In this document: one piece after another, positions 23,384 to 34,800 of the stretch
Position numbering within the stretch: the stretch's first letter is position 1
Layout of the letters: each line of letters starts with the position of its first letter
Source of the DNA: Atherix ibis
Lineage: Eukaryota; Arthropoda; Insecta; Diptera; Athericidae
DNA: 64,000 bases
Assembly (NCBI GenBank): GCA_958298945.1
Contig: OY282606.1
Location: forward strand, 94,929,696 to 94,993,695
Direction of reading: 5' to 3'
Made by a program: the position numbers and the translations under genes
The notes under the pieces: generated by a model
Told to the model about the DNA's origin: nothing
What the model saw: the letters and a program-made list of their open reading frames with translations, nothing else
The model's database searches: none

Positions 23384-23668
23384 GTGATGCCAAGCCATCA
23401 CAACTTCTTCGAAAAATGCGTGAGCTGTCAAAAAATGCGGATTGAACGTTTGTCAGAACAAATTCGTCCTGTTATCTCCACTGCTGACGGCGATTTGACA
23501 AAAATTCCCAGCATGGCGGACAAGGGTGATGCCAAGCCATCACAACTTCTTCGAAAAATGCGTGAGCTGTCAAAAAATGTGGATTGAACGTTTGTCAGAA
23601 CAAATTCGTCCTGTTATCTCCACTGCTGACGGCGATTTGACAAAAATTCCCAGCATGGCGGACAAGAT
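23384..23668 (+). repeat. 142-bp tandem duplication in gag
   Basis: GGTGATGCCAAGCCATCACA starts both at 23383 and at 23525. The two copies are almost identical, including the stop-generating change, so the duplication is recent. Confidence 0.9.
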
Positions 23669-24004
23669 TTTAGAAATTACAACGTTTCGACAAATTAGCG
23701 AGGTAGCAACGCCATCTACTTCACGGGAAACCTCTGACGACATGTCACATCAAATTCACGCTTTAACCCATCAGATTGAGGAACTATCAAAGAAGTTCTC
23801 CCAGTTTTCGAATAATCGTGGACACTCACAAAGTTGCGATAAATCAAAATATCGTAGACGATCCACTTCACGTCCTGACAATAATAGTCCATTCTGCTAT
23901 TATCGCTTCAGGTTCGGTGCAATGGCGCGAAAATGTACCGAACCTTGTAAATTTTCGTCCACTAAAGAGGACTCAAAAAACTAATTAATTCCACTTCCGA
24001 AACA

Positions 24005-24259
24005 ATGACGAGCGAAGTGGACACCTCGAAAAGTAAACGTCTTTTCATTTTTGATCGCCAAAGCAACACAAAATATTTGATCCACACGGGTGCTGACACA
24101 TCAGTTATTCCAAAGGCCTACTACGGTAGCACTTCAAACGCCGATGGTTATCAATTTTTTGCCGCAAATGGCACACTGATAAAAACATTATCACCGGAAC
24201 AAACACGTTCAGGGAGAATTATTCGTCCACCGAACGGATTCGTTCACTTTATAACGTGA
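24005..24259 (+). pseudogene. pol stump: protease N-terminus fused to the pol C-terminal tail
   Basis: An 84-codon open frame begins at ATG 24005. It holds the retroviral-type aspartic protease region (RLFIFDRQSNTKYLIHTGAD, then ANGTLIKTL). The catalytic motif DTGAD reads HTGAD, so the essential aspartate is replaced by His. At about residue 63 it jumps to EQTRSGRIIRPPNGFV, which resembles the end of CsRn1-type pol just after the integrase. This marks a deletion of about 3 kb of pol near 24195. It ends 22 bp before the polypurine tract. Confidence 0.8.
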
Positions 24260-24281
24260 GCAAGTCACTGGTGGGGGAGTA

Positions 24282-24548
24282 TGTGGCAAAGTGCACTTAT
24301 AACTGAAACATGCACACACATGTGGCAACGTGCACTTATAACTGAACGTGCACACAGAACATCGGTTGTATGAGAACATCAGTCGTACGAGAACACCCGT
24401 CAGCAACACACGTAGCATAATAAAATTAATATAAAAACAGATCGCATTTAACTTATCTATGTTAGGGTTAAATTCAATTAAAATGAATATGTAAATAAAA
24501 ATAAATAAAATATGTTATAATTAACCACGAGTTATTATAAAAACCATA
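24282..24548 (+). repeat. 3' LTR
   Basis: This is nearly identical to the 5' LTR over its whole 267 bp; a handful of substitutions are seen, such as CACGAGTTATT for CAAGAAATATT. The insertion is therefore fairly recent. TSD AACA follows. Confidence 0.9.
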
Positions 24549-24752
24549 AACAAAATCCCCAATATTAAAAAAATCGATTTGTTTACGCATTAAAATGACG
24601 TCACATATGAAAAAAATGGTTTTAAAAGAACCGCTTTAATCGCACTAGTGAAGTTTAAAATTGGCCCCCTGTGATTTACGCCGTTTCTGTTATTATGCGT
24701 GTGCGTGCATTCTTACGGATGTATTTTTTTGTATAGAGATCTATCCAGTTTT

Positions 24753-26130
24753 TCTATAGCCTAAGTGATTTGCCATTACGTAATGTTGACCATAAGAATA
24801 AGAGACTTTGGATGGTGATTTTTTGAGAAAAAAAATTCCTCAACTATGAGGCTTATTTATCACATGGTGAATACGTCATAAGCAAAATTGCTTACGTCAA
24901 ATTCGCATAAAACAAGACACAAATGTTGATTTATTTTCGACACATATTTTTTAATAAAGAGCAAAACCTCTTCAAAGTGAAATTATCCACTTCTTCGCAA
25001 CTTTAATGAAAAATGTTAAAAATGCGGCAAATTTTATTTATGTATATTTTAAAAACTTTTTAACAAAAAAATGCCTAATTTTTTTTACAGATTTTTTGTA
25101 AATATTTTGGTAAAAATAACAAAGAATCGGCGGGGCTTCCGACTACCTTATACATAAAAAAAAAAAGTTTCATTCATTTTAACACTTTAAAAAAAATCCC
25201 AATAAAGTTAGAGTATTTAGCAAAAATGTGCTGAAGAGTATTTTCAGCACATTTTTGCTAAATACACTTTAAAAAAATCCAAATTATATACTTCAAATAT
25301 TAATAATAAACGACGTATCTGCAGATTATATAAACCAAAGTTTGTAGACATAAATCATTTTATTTGTATTATGAAAAAATGTAATTCGTTGTTTTATTGT
25401 ATATTTTTTTACTGTTTCCAAAAATAATTAATTTAATTTCATATCTGAATTATGCAATTACAAAAATATTGATTTAAAATTTTCGATAAGTTCGAAAAAT
25501 GTATTTTTTGCTAAGCTTACTAATCATGAATTTATCATTTACCTTTTAATCTAGACTTTGATATAGTTGCTAATTTTAAGAGCAAACCATTTTTATTTTT
25601 GACTGTAAGAAAGGAACCAGCGACATTCCATAAAATCGTTTTAATTACCAAATTACCCACCTTACCTTAATGGATGATAACCGAAATATTTCGAAACAAA
25701 ATTAATCGAAGTATTATTGTGTACTGGTACTGATAAATTGAAAATATTGAATTATTTTTCTTATCAAAACCGAAAACTGATAATACCAACCATGTCTGTA
25801 TATGTGTGGGGCTTGTTTAATTTCCGCTCGTTTATGGTTAAGAAAATTTCGCAAGAAAGCTAAAATTGTAGGTGTACGTGTATGCGATTGTGAGCAATTG
25901 ACCTGGCGACCGACGTATTCGGTTTCTTTCTTCCCCTTGAATAAATAGGTGAAGCAGGAAAAATGAATTTCGTTTTTATTTTGATAAGGAATAACATGCA
26001 TAAATGCATACGTTGGGGACTATCAGATTCTTTTCAAATTTGTTTTTTTCATTTTCTTTGATCGTGCTTCGTTTATTGTGAATTTGTGCATATAATCACC
26101 GATATTGTTGATCAAAACAAATACTGACGA
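24753..26130. other. AT-rich stretch with one perfect hairpin
   Basis: The only structure I recognise is the hairpin at 25213-25265. The open frame on the minus strand at 25714-26001 has no recognisable domain. Confidence 0.4.
25213..25265. repeat. perfect 22-bp inverted repeat, 9-nt loop
   Basis: Arms GTATTTAGCAAAAATGTGCT.. (25213-25234) and its exact inverse (25244-25265). The hairpin is flanked by a direct repeat, CACTTTAAAAAAA(A)TCC, at about 25182 and 25266. Confidence 0.9.
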
Positions 26131-26139
26131 ATTTATTTT

Positions 26140-26480
26140 TTTACAATAGCATTTTTGCTGTCTTCGAAGATGTGCGATCGACTGGAGAAATACATAATTT
26201 CATATCAACAACCACCAAGCCCCAAGTCGAGACATATTTTTGTAATCGGAACAATAATTGCCAGTCGGTCGAACGGTTTTCGTACGCGGTGTTCTTATTT
26301 TCGGCCGCCGCCAACAACCGACATCGATCGCAATAGTCCCGCGGCCGCAGTCACCCGTTCGTTGTTCAGTTCAATTAGTGTCTTCGCGTTAAATTGATTC
26401 GATCGCGATCGGCCGCCGCTAAGTTGCTGTTTTCATCTCAACAAAAGTAATAGTCCCGTCTCTTTCTGTACTATACGAGT
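26140..26480 (+). promoter_or_regulatory. GC-rich promoter-like island, candidate first exon of the C2 gene
   Basis: The sequence changes abruptly from AT-rich DNA to CpG-containing sequence with GCGGCCGC near 26340. An initiator match, TTCAGTT, has its A at 26368. This is the usual look of a fly 5' exon and promoter. The nearest downstream plus-strand gene is the C2 protein at 28628, so an untranslated first exon is plausible. I could not identify the splice donor with confidence. Confidence 0.35.
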
Positions 26481-28627
26481 ATACAAAGCGATGTTATTAA
26501 GATCGTTTTAATAATGTTACAAAATTTTTGTGAAATCATATTTTCATAGTTCAGTAAATAAACAAAACAATATGAACCGAAATAAATTACCAACTTGGAT
26601 TGTTGATGAATTCCATTACTTCCGGGCTGAAAGTACAATATTTAAAATGTACAAAAAAAACCATTATTGCAATAAATATTAGTTTTGTGCTATTAGATAA
26701 ATTATTGTTTTAGATATCATTCTTTGAATTGATAGTGTTTTAGACTAAAAAAATACTTGGATGTGTCATCATCGTGTGTACTTTGTTGATAATTTTACTA
26801 GGCAATCAGAGACTATTTTTAGATAAGACGTTGTTTTGAGTATTTCTTCAAAATTATGTCTCTTAATTTGATGTAATCAAAAATTTCCACAACATTAACA
26901 AGTGTGCGATTAAAAGAATTTACTTTTCTTTTATTGGTATTTGTTTAAAAATAACAACAACAAAAATCCATATGATCATATTATCATGAAGAATAAAAGT
27001 CTTAAAAGCAAACAGTCTTATTTTTTTTAAGTACCTGAGAAATTTGTATTATTGTACTTTTCGACTAGCTAAAAGTAAAAAATACATTTAAAATAATTAT
27101 CTACAATTAAAATAGTAAATAATTTTTCTTTTGTCATTGTAATAAGACGATTTTATCATATGTAGATAGTTTAAACCAGGAAATATGTAATAAATAAATC
27201 CAAGGTTATCTCGTTTACTATCTAAAAATTCCTAAAAGTACATAGATACGTTGATTTTACTTAATCAAATTCAATTTCCATTTCAAAGGCTTGTTATTTA
27301 ATATAAACAATTTCAATGCTGGGAAATAGTTGTATTTTGAAAAAAAAAATTGCTTTTAAAATTTATTCTTGTATTGGAGGATATTTTCTTATAATAGGTA
27401 AAACATCAAAGAAAATACAAAGTTTTACAACTCCGACGACAATAATAATAAAATTTATAAAATAAGTCTGCGTGTCTTGTATGTAGAGCGGGCCCCGAGG
27501 ACGTGTTGTCGTTTAGTTGTTGTAAATGCAAAGAATTTACATGTTTAGTAATAAATATTATTAAAAATGAATTTTAAGAAAAAAAATACCCAAGTGAATT
27601 GTAAATAAACAAAATTAATTATCAATATTTACAGAAAAGCATTTTATTATCATAATATTTCATTACTGCATTATTTAAAAGAGCTTAAAATAAGAAGAAG
27701 AAGAGAATAAAATAGAAAATTCACAAGCATTCGTCGTACCACACCTGCCTGCAGTGTTGAAAAACATGTAAACCTCTGGAAGTTATACAATCAGAGATGA
27801 TTAGAAGAAGATGAATTATCTAATCTGTATAATTTATAAGATAGTCTACACAAGTCTTGAGGGTAGGTGGTGGGTATACAGAATACCTGTTTTTTTCTAA
27901 TGATTCACTAATAGGTTCCGATAAATATGAACCATCCCAACCCAATATCATCAAAACGCACGACGTTTTTCAAGATTTAACTACAGTTCAAACAGTATTG
28001 CACAACTAACTAACTGGTGGTGTCTTCTTCGTTCGTTGTATATCGTTCAGCTCTGGAATGCCAGAATGCTATCATGAAAATAAATTTATATTTTCCACTT
28101 GATCCCGTCCCTCCTACTGTAGAGACCTAGCTGTACTGGATCGGTATACGCAGAGTTACTACTATGTCATTGTTAGATCACCATATTTAGTGAGTTGTTT
28201 TGTTCGCTTGTTCATCATTGCGACCGAAGTACATACATTCCCATCCACTACTCACTTCCAACTGTTGCTCATACAACTTGTTACCTCCGTTGCGGTCACT
28301 GTGTATTTTATGGATCTCACTAGGCTCTGATATTATTGTGAGTGTTAAACATTCACGATCATATTGAATTATCGCATACTACGTAGACCATGAAACTAAA
28401 TTCCATCAGTTAATGGGTAATTGTCGCTTGAATAATACAAAAAAAAATTTTGTTTAAATAAAAGAAATAACGAATGACCTTCCACTGACACTTTAGTTTA
28501 ACGAAAATAAAAAAATTTTGAATTTAAAATTTGATTTCAACAAAAAAAAAGCGCGAACATTTATTGCAAAAAAAGTGAGACAAAAATTTCGGTAAAGTGC
28601 TTTTAAAAAAACCGTACGCATATCGGA
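26481..28627. other. Non-coding stretch upstream of the C2 gene, including its 5' UTR
   Basis: No protein-like open frame was seen. The last ~100 bases before 28628 are probably 5' UTR. A possible splice acceptor (TTCCACTGACACTTTAG) ends near 28495. No TATA box/Inr pair could be placed with confidence. Confidence 0.35.
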
Positions 28628-28894
28628 ATGTCGTCAGCACTGAGCAGACTGAAGTCAGTTTTTGTAACGGCCGCCTCTCCAGAGCAAACACCGGACAATA
28701 AGAACACAGGCAGCTTAGAGCCTGAAGTTGGATTTAAACTTTCATTGGATTTATCTGGGCATTGTGGCTCCAGCAAAAAGTCGGCTTCGGCAAAAGCTTC
28801 GGGTGGTGTGCCTGAGTTAAGTGTGCATTTGATAGGAGCCCGCCATCTACCATCATTGTTCGGATTTAAATCTGTCCAAGGTTATATTGTTAAG
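28628..28894 (+). CDS. C2 gene, coding exon 1
   Basis: The ATG is preceded by CATATCGGA. The exon encodes residues 1-89, a Ser/Lys-rich N-terminus and the first strands of C2A, ending GYIVK. Donor GTGAGC; phase 0. Confidence 0.88.
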
Positions 28895-31800
28895 GTGAGC
28901 TAAACTTTACTCAAAAAGTAAAGAAATTAAAATCAAAAAAAGTAATTTAAATAATTAATAGAAAAAAACACAAATAAAAATAAAAAAAGTAATTAAAATA
29001 ATTAATAGAAAAAATAAAGAAAAATTAAAAAGTACATAAAAATAATGTCCAATGGTTTTGTGAGAGCGTTAGAAGCTTAGATTATAGAACAACCTCGATA
29101 GGCCTCTACACAAAAAATCTGTCCAAATTTTGTTAGCAATACATTCGTATGAACGCACACACATGCAAAATAACAGAAACGGCGTAAATCAGTTGGGGCC
29201 AATTTTAAACTTCACTAGTGCGATTAAAGCGGTTCGTTTAAAACCATATTGATATGTGATGTCATTTATGCGTAAAAAAAATAGATTTTTTTTAATATTG
29301 TGGATTTTGTTATTTGATGGAATTAGTTTTAGAAATTTGCAATAAAACACAGTATTCTATTTATAAAATATTATTTATTTATTTCACTATATATTATTTA
29401 TTAAAACAGAATTATAAATTGGAAGAGCATATACAAATATAAATATGTATATAAATGTGTTACTACGTAAGAATTTCAACGGGGTTACTTTACTTACACA
29501 AACATGCGTTGAATTAAATTCTTCCTCTCCTGCAGCTGAATACATGCCCTCACGTTCTGTGCTGCTATGAGTAACCTAAAAAATAAAAATAATTAAGCCA
29601 AAATTATATATCAACCGTTGTTTTAAAATTACATGTTCATTTTCCTGCTAAGCATTATTAAAAAGACATCCTGCATGAACTCCTTTTTAAAATGAAACAA
29701 AAAAAAATACAATTCATACAATTTACTGTTTCATTTTCAGCCTTTTCCTATTTTGATGACGATTGCCCGAATTCCTACAAAAATGATTTCAATGCGTTAT
29801 AATTTCATAATTATTAATTCTGTAGTATTAAAATTTACGGTGTGGCTTTTCCATATACCAAATACGGGAGGAATAGCATTTTTTCCAATCTACTCCTGCC
29901 CGCGCCTACTTTAATGTTTGGTCTATGAAAGTGCAGCGAGCAAACAATGTCATGATTCCTGCTAATCCACTTCTCCCCCAACTATATCTTTGTGCAAACC
30001 TGTAATGTTAACATATGAATATACATTTACTTTTTCAATTAAGAACTAACAGAAATTAAAGTATTTTTTGCTTTTTAAAAAAATTCTTTCCCGTAAATTT
30101 TCTTACACATACTTTACGTACGCCGGTACTGAACTATTTTCTGGTAAACATTGAACTGCCAACATCACATTTGTTTACATTTATTCGATGATGAACTTTT
30201 CACTTTTTAACCACTTTTTGGACCAAATAAATCATTAAAAACCAATTAAACATATCACAAACTAAATTTTTGTTAATTTCTTAAGTAAAAATGAAGATAT
30301 CAACTTACCGAAAGAAATAAACGCCCGACTTCCCCATTCTCTTGAATAACCAGCAATTCTTTATAAAAATAACACAAAATTTGATGACTGCTTAAAATTT
30401 CGCTGTTCCATGTTTTCTAACGCATTACAAAAATACTTTACGTTGAAGTTTGTGCTGCATGTCTATGAGGGACTAACATACTACCTTTGTGGAGGAAAAG
30501 TCCGCAGATTTGCCAGATAACTATCAGTGATTTCAGTCCTTTTATTTTTCTACCTTTCTTTGTAAATGATTGGCCACTTAACTCAGAATTTCTTTTTGAA
30601 TAGAACTCCATCCATTTTGGAGCTGCTACTAGATTGCACAATTTCACTACTTTTCTGTAACTCCTCGTTTTAATGGAAAAAAATCTGAAATTAATTTTTA
30701 TCTGCAAATTATAAAAAAAGTCCTTATTAAATTAATTCATAATAAAATTTTTGTAATGATTCTTTTCCTGTTGTGTTTTTACCAGTTTTGAGAAATAATC
30801 TAATAGACAAATATTGGGTTGGAAATGCATTCGTAAGAACGCGCACACATGATGCAAAATAACAGAAACGGCGTAAATTAGTAGGGGCCAATTTTAAACT
30901 TCACTAGTGCGATTAAACCGGTTCGCTTAAAACTATTTTCATATGTCATGTCATTTATGCGTAAACAAATAGATTTTTTTTAATATTGTGGATTTTGTTG
31001 TTTGATGGAATTAGTTTTTGGTAATTTGCAATAAAACACAATATTCTATTTAGAAAATATTATTTATTTTTATTTATTTCACTACATATTATTTATTAAA
31101 ACAAAATGGGTTAAATAAATAATCATGGTCACTTAAAATTATTTATTTAACCCATCTGCACTTAATTTCCTTTAAATTTCCTTACACACACTACGTACGC
31201 TGGCACTGAACTATTTCCTGGCAAATATTGAACTGTCAACATCACATTTTTCTTTCATTTATTGAATAACGAACATTTCACTTTTTTAACACTTTTTGGA
31301 CCAAATAAATCATTAAAAGCCATTTAGGCACATCATAAACGAAATTTTCCGATGAATTATCACCAATAAAAACTTCTTATTTTAAATGTTATCAATAATA
31401 TAACTATTTATATAAATACTTAATTTTTCGTAAATACTTCAAAAAAGATAAAAACTACACTTTCCGATAAGTGTCAAAATAACAGCTTTGAAAACAACAA
31501 AAGTATGCAAGCATTTCGGTATGCTACCACTTTCATGGAGAATGGCGTGTTTAAAAACTTGCCGAAAGTCTACAAAATTCAGGCGCTTCATATTTGATTG
31601 ATATTTCCAAAATTAATAATAAACCTTAAATATAATTCTATTTCATATCAAAAGATTGTACAAAAAATAAACATTACCTGTCGTTGTGTTTAAATTATAT
31701 TTTTCTTTGGAAATAAATGGGTTAAAATGGATGCTTTTAGTACTCAATAAATTTCTATTAAGAAAACTAGATGTCAGTGGGTATCATGTTTACATAAAAA

Positions 31801-34800
31801 AATCTACACAAAAATATGCAAGCGTTACGATTTCTCGCCGCTTCTGTAATAATTAAGCCAGAAAATTACGTATACATATACGAAAATCTGACGTACGTAC
31901 GGGCCTATCCAGATATTCTTTAATCTAAGGTTAGATAGAAGCTAAAGAATTTCGTATAAAAATAATTATTTATTTTCAAGTGGGAAGATACTACTTTTAT
32001 GTTTTTATAATTCAGGTGAAATTATTTCCTGGAAATACACGGTACGATAGCAATATTTCGACATCATCATGGCCAAAATTTGACGAAGACTTTAAATTTC
32101 CTTTAGTATCACAGACAAAGTGAGTAATTCTCGTAATTTTATATGCACAATTATTAATTAAATTATCTTATTTATGATTTTTCTTATTTTTTTTAACTAA
32201 GATCATCGATCAAAACTTACTCAAAGGAATTTGATACCTACGAAACATTGCCAGCGAAATATTTACAAGGACAATTTGTCGTTTTTACAGTATTTGCACT
32301 TTTAGAATTGCCAGCAAATGTAAGTGCTTTTTACCAATTTATTATTTCATCAATATATTTATTGGTACTTTTTGTTTGTTATTTTCTTTATTTTAAGTAT
32401 GGATTCAATCGTTTTAAAGGTACCTACAGATCGTTACGAAGTAAAGGAACCGCACTTTTTAATAGTGCAAAAAATTCAAAGGAAACAGAAGAAAAGACAT
32501 CAGAAGAAAAACCCCAGGAAGGAGCTCAGCCTTTGCAATTAACAAAAAGTGAAATGAATCGAAATATAGGTAAAATACTATTAATTATATTGATGAGCTA
32601 CTAATTAAAATATTCGTTTTTTTTAAATATAGGATCAGTTAGTTGTTTTTTGGAACCAAAAATGTTCAAAGAGTATCAGCAAACTAAGCAATTTCTGACG
32701 GAAGAAATGTGGTTACCCATTAAGGATATTACTGTAACTCCAACTAAAACAGTTAATGTAAGTTTACAAATGAATTACTACATGTTATTTTTTAACTTTC
32801 GAATTTATTCATTCATTAAAAAATTATCACGTTTGAAGTTTGTACATTTTTATCAAATAAATATGTTAATTTTGCATGGCAAATGATAATTATGAAAATT
32901 CATAACTATTAATATACGAAAAAGCTTCGAATACTGACGGAATATATAGTGAATATTTTACATTAAACTGTAAAGAGTCTATGTCAGTAAAATATTATCT
33001 CCTCAGCAGCTCTTCTTCAAGTGTCTGCAATAAAACGAAAATAGGCTTTGTAGTCGCTTTAATACCAAACAATTTCTACAATTTACATAAATTCTAAATA
33101 AAACGTGATAGTAGAGAATAATGTTTTTTTACGACTATTGTCGTAAATATAAAAAAAAGAATATAAATGCCTTGTAAAAATACGAGACTATGATTTGGGC
33201 AATGATTTGAATAAATATCAAAATAATTAAGATTAAGATTTGCAAATATTATTTGATCGACGATTTTTCTTCTTCATATTCACCAATTTTTTTTATGAAG
33301 ATTTTATTAATTTGTATGAGTTTATGCGATGAGACAATATGCAAACGAATCTTAATAAATTCTATTTTAAAAACAATTTAATTTGATATAATTTAAAATA
33401 TGATTTAAGTATCGGGTGGTTATTTTGCTGTTTTGTTTTTTATATTTTTATTTTGGGCAAACCATGCGTGACACGTGACGTGTGTCAAAGTCAAAAGTGC
33501 ACAATTAGCATTACCATTTTTACTTACACTTAAACAATACTTACAAATTATTTAATTTCATTATCAAAATTTGTGCTCTGTGAAAAATGTATTTCGCGCA
33601 CTTTGACCATTTTATGCTTGCACGAAGCAATTTGACGCTATTGGATATCAAACCACCAAACCGTATATGTAGAGTGCGTACAGAGGAAAATGTTGCTGCC
33701 GCAGCGTTTTGGTGAAGACCGCGGTTTGACAATCCGTCGCTGGTCACAGCCATACGGATTGTATTACTCGACTATATGAAAGATTTTACGCAAGATACTT
33801 GGTCTGAAAACGTATAAAATGCAGCTCGTGCAAGAACTGCAGCCGGTCAACCTTTGCTATTTCTTTAAAGATGACGCTAGCCGCAACATTACCGTCAATG
33901 GTGCCCGCTATCGTTCGACTATTTCGAACTTTTTTTCCTTCCAAATGCAAGAACTGCATCGGGTTGACATGTGGTTTCAACAAGAGGGCGCTACATGCCA
34001 CACAGCACGTGAAAAAATGGACATATTGAGAGATGAGTTAGTATGAAATACAGCTCGTGCAAGAACTGCAGCCGAACGACCTGCCAAAGTGTCGAGTTTT
34101 CAGGAGAACAACTTAAGGATAATCCGTTTTTTTAACGCATTTGGTCTGATCAACAACTACAGGCAAAACAAGAACTGCCATTGCACCAAAAAAACTGCAC
34201 TGTTTGAAGAATCATCCACCCATATTTCTTTAAAGATGACGCTGGCCGCAACGTTACCCGTCAATGGCGCCCGCTATCGCTCGATGTTTTCCGACTTTTT
34301 TTGCCCAAATTGCAAGCAACGCATCTGGTCGATATGTGGTGTCAACAAGACGGCGCTACATGCCACACAGCATGTCAAACAATGGACATATTGACAGTTA
34401 GTTGGCCCCATAGATCGCACGATTTGACGCCTGCGGACTATTTTTTATGGGGCTACGTAAAGTCAGTCTTTGTCGATAAACCAGCGTCGCTTTCATCCTT
34501 GGAAGACCACATTACACGTGTTGTTAGTTACATACCAGCCGAGATGCTCGAAAAAGTGGTTTAAAATTGGACCTCTCGAATAGATTATCTCAACATTTAC
34601 ATAAACTAATCTTTAAAAAGTAAATGGCAAGCATTGATTTGTCCATTAAAAATGCACTTTTGTATAATTTCTGTGTTTTTTTTGGAAATTTGGAAACCAA
34701 ACACCTTAAAAATCATCCGTTATAACAATTTGCGTTTTTCTGTTTTTACTTTTATTAATTATTGATTCATTTATTGTATTTTCTGAAAATATTTTTCTTT

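Larger units (their letters stand above)
22694..23984 (+). pseudogene. gag of the CsRn1-type element, broken and internally duplicated
   Basis: The likely start is ATG 22694 (MVNLTQTGPTTANIAQG), followed by a frameshift near 22755 into MPSRSSTSAGSGSNSDN. A Gln-rich stretch (22920-23110) carries stops. A 12-bp minisatellite at about 23192-23295 encodes Thr/Ala/Ser repeats. The conserved CsRn1-type capsid segment GDAKPSQLLRKMRELSKN...ADGDLTKIPSMADKI then appears twice, about 142 bp apart (23384- and 23526-), and only the second copy continues. The C-terminal part ends in CYYRFRFGAMARKCTEPC, the position of the unusual Cys/His nucleic-acid-binding motif of this clade. Gag would normally form the particle that packages the element RNA. 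Stops make this copy non-functional. Confidence 0.8.
22120..24548 (+). mobile_element. Ty3/gypsy LTR retrotransposon of the CsRn1 type, internally deleted (2429 bp)
   Basis: Two 267-bp LTRs (22120-22386 and 24282-24548) are flanked by the 4-bp target duplication AACA (22116-22119 and 24549-24552). Directly after the 5' LTR, TGGTGACCCCGACGTGA (22388-22404) matches the 3' end of insect tRNA-Trp, the primer used by the CsRn1 clade. A purine tract GGTGGGGGAGTA precedes the 3' LTR. Between them lie a decayed gag and a stump of pol. Reverse transcriptase, RNase H and nearly all of the integrase are missing, so the copy could only move with help. Confidence 0.9.
20815..24752 (-). repeat. Dispersed repeat R, copy A, split by an LTR retrotransposon
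   Basis: Excluding 22120-24548, this matches (inverted) the sequence at 29093-31912. Shared blocks include the core at 21000-21060 (CCATTCTCCATGAAAGTGG and flanks), the block at 21370-21440, the block at 22030-22100, and the block at 24590-24700 (CACTAGTGAAGTTTAAAATTGG). The outer ends look like short terminal inverted repeats: CCTGGATAGGC at 20828 and its inverse GATCTATCCAG near 24740. No protein is recognisable, so it is probably a non-autonomous DNA transposon. Confidence 0.7.
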
